From contig OZ257148.1 of assembly GCA_965279285.1 (NCBI GenBank), positions 1,488,001 to 1,552,000 of the forward strand: a stretch of DNA of 64,000 bases, given 5' to 3'. The translations under genes were made by a program, and so were the position numbers. This stretch comes from G965279335 sp965279285 (GTDB lineage Bacteria > Pseudomonadota > Gammaproteobacteria > DSM-16500). The notes beneath the pieces were generated by a model, which had not been told where the DNA came from, searched no databases, and saw only the letters and a list, made by a program, of their open reading frames with translations. Shown piece after piece: positions 59,575 to 64,000 of the stretch; position 1 is the stretch's first letter; each line of letters opens with the position of its first letter.

Positions 59575-61283
59575 AAACGCAAGTACGCAGTATAAGCTTT
59601 ATAGCTTGGCGATTTTATTTAGTTATTTTTTTAGTTTTGCTAATTATAGTAGGCTTGGTTGCGCGTCTAGTTGATCTTTCTATTCTCGAGCAAAAATTTC
59701 TTCGTACTCAAAGTGATGCCAGGATTGTGCGTGACGTTAATACCCCGGCATTTAGAGGAATGATTAAAGATAGGAATGGATTTCCGCTGGCAGTGAGTAC
59801 AACAGTTTATTCTGTCTGGATAGATCCGGTTGAATTTGTCGCAACGAAAAGTTTGCAGCCGCTCAGTGATTTATTACAAGTTAAGCTTTCTGTTTTACAA
59901 AAATCAATTCAAAAAGCTGATGATCAAGGTCGTGAATTTATTTATTTAAAGCGTGGTCTTGCGCCAGCAACTGCTCGAGCAGTTAAAGCCTTGCAAATTC
60001 CGGGTATTCATTTACAAGAAGATTTTAAACGTTTTTATCCAGAAGGAGAGGTTGCTGCACATGTGGTTGGCTTTACTAATGTTGATGATAAAGGTGAGGA
60101 AGGATTAGAGCTAGCTTTTAATCAATGGCTTGCAGGAACTGCAGGTAAAAAAGTCGTCATTAAAGATCGTCTTGGACGAGAAATTTCTGAAATAAAAGCA
60201 ATACAAGCACAAAAACCGGGTAGTAATTTACAACTGAGTATTGATAAACGAATTCAATATTTAGCCTATCGAGAATTGATGGCAGGTATTGAAAAAAATC
60301 AAGCTGATTCGGGTTCAGCTGTTGTATTAGATGTTAAGACGGGTGAAATTTTAGCAATGGTAAATTACCCTTCGTATAATCCTAATAGTCGAGTTGGGGT
60401 GAAGGCTGAGAATTTACGTAATCGTGCAGTAACAGATATTTTTGAGCCTGGTTCAACAATAAAAACATTCAGTATTGCAGCGGCCTTACGTGCGGGCTTA
60501 TATAAACCTGATACGATGATAGATACGGCGCCAGGTTGGTGGAATGTTGCTGGGCATTTAGTTCGAGATGAACATAACAAAGGTTTGATGAGTGTCACGC
60601 AAATTTTACAAGTATCAAGTAATGTGGGAGTGTCTAAGATTATATTGACACTTCCGCGGAATGATTTGTGGAATATGTTACATGCTGTTGGTTTTGGTGA
60701 AGAAACAGGAATTGGTTTTCCTGGTGAGCGATCGGGTAAATTAGTTAAACGAGACAATTGGGGAGACTTTGCTTTAGCGACATTATCGTTTGGCTATGGT
60801 ATTTCAGTTACACCGTTACAACTTGCTCATGCTTATGCCACGTTAGCAAATGATGGTATTAAGGTGCCACTTTCAATATTAAAAATAGACCAAGCGCCAG
60901 CGGGTGTTCGTGTATTAGATAAAGATTTAGCTAATCAGATGGTTGTTTTATTAAAAGCTGTCGTTTCTAAGAATGGTACAGCAGGTTCAATTCATGTTCC
61001 AGGTTATCAGCTTGCGGGAAAAACGGGAACAGCATTAATTGTTGGTCCTAATGGTTATCAAAAGCATCATTATAATTCTTCTTTTGTTGGTATTGTTCCA
61101 GCGAGTAATCCGCGTTTGGTTATTGCGGTGTTAATTCATGATCCAAAAAATAAAGTGGATTATTTAATGAATGGTGGATTTGTATCAGCTCCCGTATTTG
61201 AGAAAATTGTTGAAGGTGCTTTAAGAACATTAAATATTCCTCCAGATGATATGCCTACACAAGAACAAGCAATAATTTCGTAA
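59571..61283 (+). CDS. ftsI: Peptidoglycan transpeptidase FtsI (PBP3)
   Basis: A 570-residue class B penicillin-binding protein of the divisome. Membrane segment near residue 15-35 (FYLVIFLVLLIIVGLVARLV), pedestal domain, then the transpeptidase domain with FEPGSTIKTFSIAAAL (catalytic Ser in STIK), SSN in LQVSSNVGVSKI and KTGT in YQLAGKTGTALIV. GTG start 59571 overlaps ftsL. Full length. Confidence 0.96.
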   Translation: MKTQVRSISFIAWRFYLVIFLVLLIIVGLVARLVDLSILEQKFLRTQSDARIVRDVNTPAFRGMIKDRNGFPLAVSTTVYSVWIDPVEFVATKSLQPLSDLLQVKLSVLQKSIQKADDQGREFIYLKRGLAPATARAVKALQIPGIHLQEDFKRFYPEGEVAAHVVGFTNVDDKGEEGLELAFNQWLAGTAGKKVVIKDRLGREISEIKAIQAQKPGSNLQLSIDKRIQYLAYRELMAGIEKNQADSGSAVVLDVKTGEILAMVNYPSYNPNSRVGVKAENLRNRAVTDIFEPGSTIKTFSIAAALRAGLYKPDTMIDTAPGWWNVAGHLVRDEHNKGLMSVTQILQVSSNVGVSKIILTLPRNDLWNMLHAVGFGEETGIGFPGERSGKLVKRDNWGDFALATLSFGYGISVTPLQLAHAYATLANDGIKVPLSILKIDQAPAGVRVLDKDLANQMVVLLKAVVSKNGTAGSIHVPGYQLAGKTGTALIVGPNGYQKHHYNSSFVGIVPASNPRLVIAVLIHDPKNKVDYLMNGGFVSAPVFEKIVEGALRTLNIPPDDMPTQEQAIIS

Positions 61284-61293
61284 GGAGATATGG

Positions 61294-62736
61294 ATGTTTT
61301 CCCCTGCATTAAATGAATTGTTGAATCAAGCAACCAATTTAGTATTAGATAGTCGTAGCATTAAGCCAGGTGATTTATTTATTGCATATAAGGGCGCTGC
61401 TTTTGATGGTCGAGATTTTATTGATGATGCCATAGCAAAAGGCGCTAGTGCAGTTTTAGCTGAGGGTGAGGAAAGAGTTGAATATCGCGGTAAAACGCCA
61501 GTTTTTTTTACTCCGCATATTGTTAGTGCCATCGGATTAATCGCAGCAAAGTTTTATCATCATCCTAGCAATGCATTAAAAGTCATAGGCATTACTGGAA
61601 CGAATGGTAAAACATCATGCGCACATTTTATTGCTTCAGCATTGCATGAATTAAATTTAGTTTGTGGTGTGATTGGAACCTTGGGGAATGGTTTATACGG
61701 TCATTTACAGGCAACTAATTTAACGACGCCGGATGCGATTACCTTACAAAAAACATTAGCTGGTTTTTTAAAACAAGAAGCAAAATATGTTGCAATGGAA
61801 GTTTCCTCTCATAGCCTTGACCAAGGTAGGATCAATGGAATTAATTTTTTTGTTAGCATTTACACTAATTTAACGCGCGATCATTTGGATTATCATGGTT
61901 CGATGGAAAACTATGGTAATGCGAAGAAAAAACTGTTTGAGTCAACAGCAACACATTGTTCCGTGATGAATGCCGATGATGAATGGGGCCTTAGTATGCT
62001 GCATGAATTGCAAAATAAAGGCCATATTTATGCTTACGGAACAACGCCTGCTAAATTGCCGGCGCATATTCCTTATGTTGAAGCAAAAAATGTTCAACTC
62101 GATTTGGAGGGAATACGTGCGGAAATTCATTCACCCTGGGGAGTGGGAGAATTACGTGCGGGTATTATGGGTAAATTTAATGTGAGTAATTTGTTGGCTG
62201 TTTTTACTACCTTATGTTTATTAGGTATTCCTTTTAAAAAAGCATTACAAGCGATTGCACAACTTAAGTCGGTGGATGGACGTATGCAATTTTTAGGTGG
62301 TAATGAAAAACCATTAGTTGTAGTTGATTATTCACATACGCCAGATGCATTAGAAAAAGCGTTAATGGCTTTGCGGCATCATTGCGCAGGCAAGCTTTAT
62401 TGTATTTTTGGTTGCGGGGGCGATCGTGACCGAGGGAAGCGACCTATTATGGCTGGTATTGCAGAACAACTCTCTGATTATGTTGTTTTAACAGATGATA
62501 ACCCGCGAACAGAAAGTGCTGAGCAAATTTTTGCTGATATTAAAGCAGGATTTAGCAAGCCAGCTCAGGTTGTTATACAGCATGATCGAGCTGAAGCTAT
62601 TCAATATGCTATTAAGCAGGCTAAAAAAGGCGATTGTATTTTAATTGCTGGAAAAGGCGCAGAAACTTATCAAATTATTGGAACGGAAAAATTTCCTTTT
62701 AGTGATGTGGAACAGGTTATTCTTGCATTAAAGTAA
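61294..62736 (+). CDS. murE: UDP-MurNAc-tripeptide synthetase MurE
   Basis: A 480-residue Mur ligase that adds meso-diaminopimelate to the peptidoglycan precursor. The ATP loop is IGITGTNGKTSCAHFIAS near residue 105, TNLTRDHLDYHGSMENYGN follows, and DNPRTE near 405 is the signature of DAP-specific MurE. It starts 11 bases after ftsI. murF, which normally follows, is not here; a palindromic element and mraY come next. Confidence 0.96.
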   Translation: MFSPALNELLNQATNLVLDSRSIKPGDLFIAYKGAAFDGRDFIDDAIAKGASAVLAEGEERVEYRGKTPVFFTPHIVSAIGLIAAKFYHHPSNALKVIGITGTNGKTSCAHFIASALHELNLVCGVIGTLGNGLYGHLQATNLTTPDAITLQKTLAGFLKQEAKYVAMEVSSHSLDQGRINGINFFVSIYTNLTRDHLDYHGSMENYGNAKKKLFESTATHCSVMNADDEWGLSMLHELQNKGHIYAYGTTPAKLPAHIPYVEAKNVQLDLEGIRAEIHSPWGVGELRAGIMGKFNVSNLLAVFTTLCLLGIPFKKALQAIAQLKSVDGRMQFLGGNEKPLVVVDYSHTPDALEKALMALRHHCAGKLYCIFGCGGDRDRGKRPIMAGIAEQLSDYVVLTDDNPRTESAEQIFADIKAGFSKPAQVVIQHDRAEAIQYAIKQAKKGDCILIAGKGAETYQIIGTEKFPFSDVEQVILALK

Positions 62737-62762
62737 TGAGTTGTTCGTGTTGAGTTTTTTTG

Positions 62763-62902
62763 GTAATTATTCAGCAGCAGAGAGTTTGGTGGGCACGCTG
62801 CGCTTTGCCCACCCTACATTTTTTATAATTTATTTTTGTCATTTTTTGTAGGGTGGGCAAAGCGCAGCGTGCCCACCAAACTCTCTGCTGCTGAATAATT
62901 AT
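62763..62902. repeat. Long palindromic element, type A copy 5, between murE and mraY
   Basis: About 140 bases, nearly perfectly self-complementary: GTAATTATTCAGCAGCAGAG with the type A block, a T-rich loop of about 35 bases, and the reverse complement ending CTGCTGAATAATTAT. It sits where murF would be expected. Confidence 0.92.
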
Positions 62903-62969
62903 CAATTTACAAATTATGTGTAGCTCTTTACTATGTATTTTTATTAATTACAACATAAAAGGATATTTC

Positions 62970-64000
62970 ATGTTACTTTGGCTCAGTACATGGCTGGCGA
63001 ATTATTATCATGTTTTTCATGTTTTTCAATATTTAACCTTAAGAGCTATTCTTGGCACAGTGACCGCTTTAGCTTTTTCTTTATTTATTGGGCCATCAAT
63101 GATACGTCGATTAAGCCTTTATAAGGTGGGTCAGGTCGTGCGCAGTGATGGTCCGCAATCGCATTTATCAAAAGCGGGTACGCCGACGATGGGCGGTGCT
63201 TTAATTTTAGTTGCGATTACCTTAAGTACTTTATTATGGTCTGACTTGTCAAACCGTTATGTCTGGTTAATTTTGCTAATAACATTGGGGTTTGGTGCGA
63301 TTGGTTGGCGCGATGATTATTTAAAAATGGTGTTGAAAAATAGTCGCGGTCTTAAAGCAAAACATAAGTATTTCTGGCAATCAATATTAGGTTTGGGTGC
63401 AGCTTTTTATTTATATTTCACGGCGACATTGCCGGCAGAAACAACGTTAATTTTTCCATTTTTTAAGGATTTATTGTTACCATTGGGATCTTTTTTTATT
63501 GTATTCACTTATTTTGTTATTGTGGGCTCAAGCAATGCAGTTAATTTAACGGATGGTCTTGATGGCTTAGCGATTATGCCGGTTGTGATGGTGGCGGCTG
63601 CATTAGGAATTTTCGCTTATGTCACAGGAAATGTTCATTATGCCAGTTATTTAGTCATCCCTTACGTGCCAGGTTCGGGTGAGTTAGTCGTATTTTGTGG
63701 TGCGATAGTAGGCGCTGGTTTAGGTTTTCTTTGGTTTAACACATATCCTGCTCAGGTATTCATGGGGGATGTTGGAGCTTTAGCGTTAGGAGCTGCTCTG
63801 GGTTTAATTGCTGTGATAGTACGGCAAGAATTAGTTTTGGTATTGATGGGCGGGATTTTTGTATTAGAAACCGTTTCTGTTATTTTGCAAGTTGCTTCTT
63901 TTAAGTTAACAGGTAAACGCATTTTTCGTATGGCGCCTATTCATCATCATTTTGAACTTAAAGGCTGGCCAGAGCCACGCGTTATTGTGCGATTTTGGAT
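62970..64000 (+). CDS. mraY: Phospho-MurNAc-pentapeptide transferase MraY (partial, cut by window end)
   Basis: The first 343 residues of an expected length of about 360. MraY makes lipid I by transferring phospho-MurNAc-pentapeptide to undecaprenyl phosphate in the inner membrane. It has about ten membrane segments and the motifs SKAGTPTMGGALI, WRDDYLKMVLKNSRGLKAKH, NAVNLTDGLDGLA, FMGDVGALALGAALG and APIHHHFELKGW. AAAAGGA lies before ATG 62970. The gene continues beyond the window. Confidence 0.96.
   Translation, partial: MLLWLSTWLANYYHVFHVFQYLTLRAILGTVTALAFSLFIGPSMIRRLSLYKVGQVVRSDGPQSHLSKAGTPTMGGALILVAITLSTLLWSDLSNRYVWLILLITLGFGAIGWRDDYLKMVLKNSRGLKAKHKYFWQSILGLGAAFYLYFTATLPAETTLIFPFFKDLLLPLGSFFIVFTYFVIVGSSNAVNLTDGLDGLAIMPVVMVAAALGIFAYVTGNVHYASYLVIPYVPGSGELVVFCGAIVGAGLGFLWFNTYPAQVFMGDVGALALGAALGLIAVIVRQELVLVLMGGIFVLETVSVILQVASFKLTGKRIFRMAPIHHHFELKGWPEPRVIVRFW

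Noticed and set aside
1193..62902. Repeated palindromes as a CRISPR array
   Set aside because: The copies are scattered one at a time over more than 60 kb, have no regular spacers and no cas genes are present.

Overview
The window looks like chromosome of an AT-rich gammaproteobacterium, most likely a Legionellales-type intracellular or host-associated lineage. This rests on the gene order smpB-ratA-ratB-bamE-fur-recN-nadK, the rsmI-lpoA-yraN-diaA-dolP block, an rnpB-mraZ-rsmH-ftsL-ftsI-murE run, and on several small outer-membrane beta-barrel proteins. Species cannot be named from sequence alone.

Region 1 (about 1-5.9 kb): a TMEM43-like membrane protein, a small heat-shock protein, a cysteine-rich zinc/metallothionein-like protein, an AMP-forming acyl/aryl ligase, a beta-barrel protein and gene fragments. 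Region 2 (5.9-15.9 kb): a seven-gene, tightly packed minus-strand operon that I read as a natural-product cluster built on hydrazine (N-N bond) chemistry. It encodes a lysine/ornithine N-hydroxylase, a cupin fused to a methionyl-tRNA-synthetase-like domain (the hydrazine synthetase architecture), two ATP-grasp ligases, a saccharopine-dehydrogenase-like enzyme, an MFS exporter and a second, stand-alone MetRS-like enzyme. This is the most interesting content of the window. Region 3 (16-21.3 kb): secreted and beta-barrel proteins, then a LysR regulator divergent from a QueA-like gene plus a Bcr/CflA exporter.

Region 4 (21.3-33.1 kb) is a decayed genomic island next to the 3' end of the tmRNA gene. 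It holds a three-gene HTH / nucleotidyltransferase / metallophosphoesterase module, a second copy of that module destroyed around an IS21-family insertion sequence, remnants of an ImmA-like/PIN toxin-antitoxin pair, an intact AbiE-like type IV toxin-antitoxin pair, a DUF5677-like gene, a Fic protein, an IS256-type transposase tail and a broken P4-type integrase.

Region 5 (33.1-64 kb) is conserved core: ssrA-smpB; ratA/ratB/bamE/fur; recN/nadK; hrcA-grpE-dnaK-dnaJ-greA-rlmE-ftsH-glmM; a HU-like protein; rplM-rpsI-tRNA-Gln-sspA-sspB; a hybrid histidine kinase; dolP-like genes, diaA, yraN, lpoA, rsmI; rnpB; and the start of the division and cell-wall cluster mraZ to mraY (cut by the window end).

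Seven long palindromic elements of two internal types, but with related outer ends resembling GTAACTATTCAGC, are scattered through the intergenic spaces. Their arms differ between copies yet remain largely self-complementary within most copies. Two of them sit inside expected operons (dnaK/dnaJ and murE/mraY, the latter where murF would be expected).
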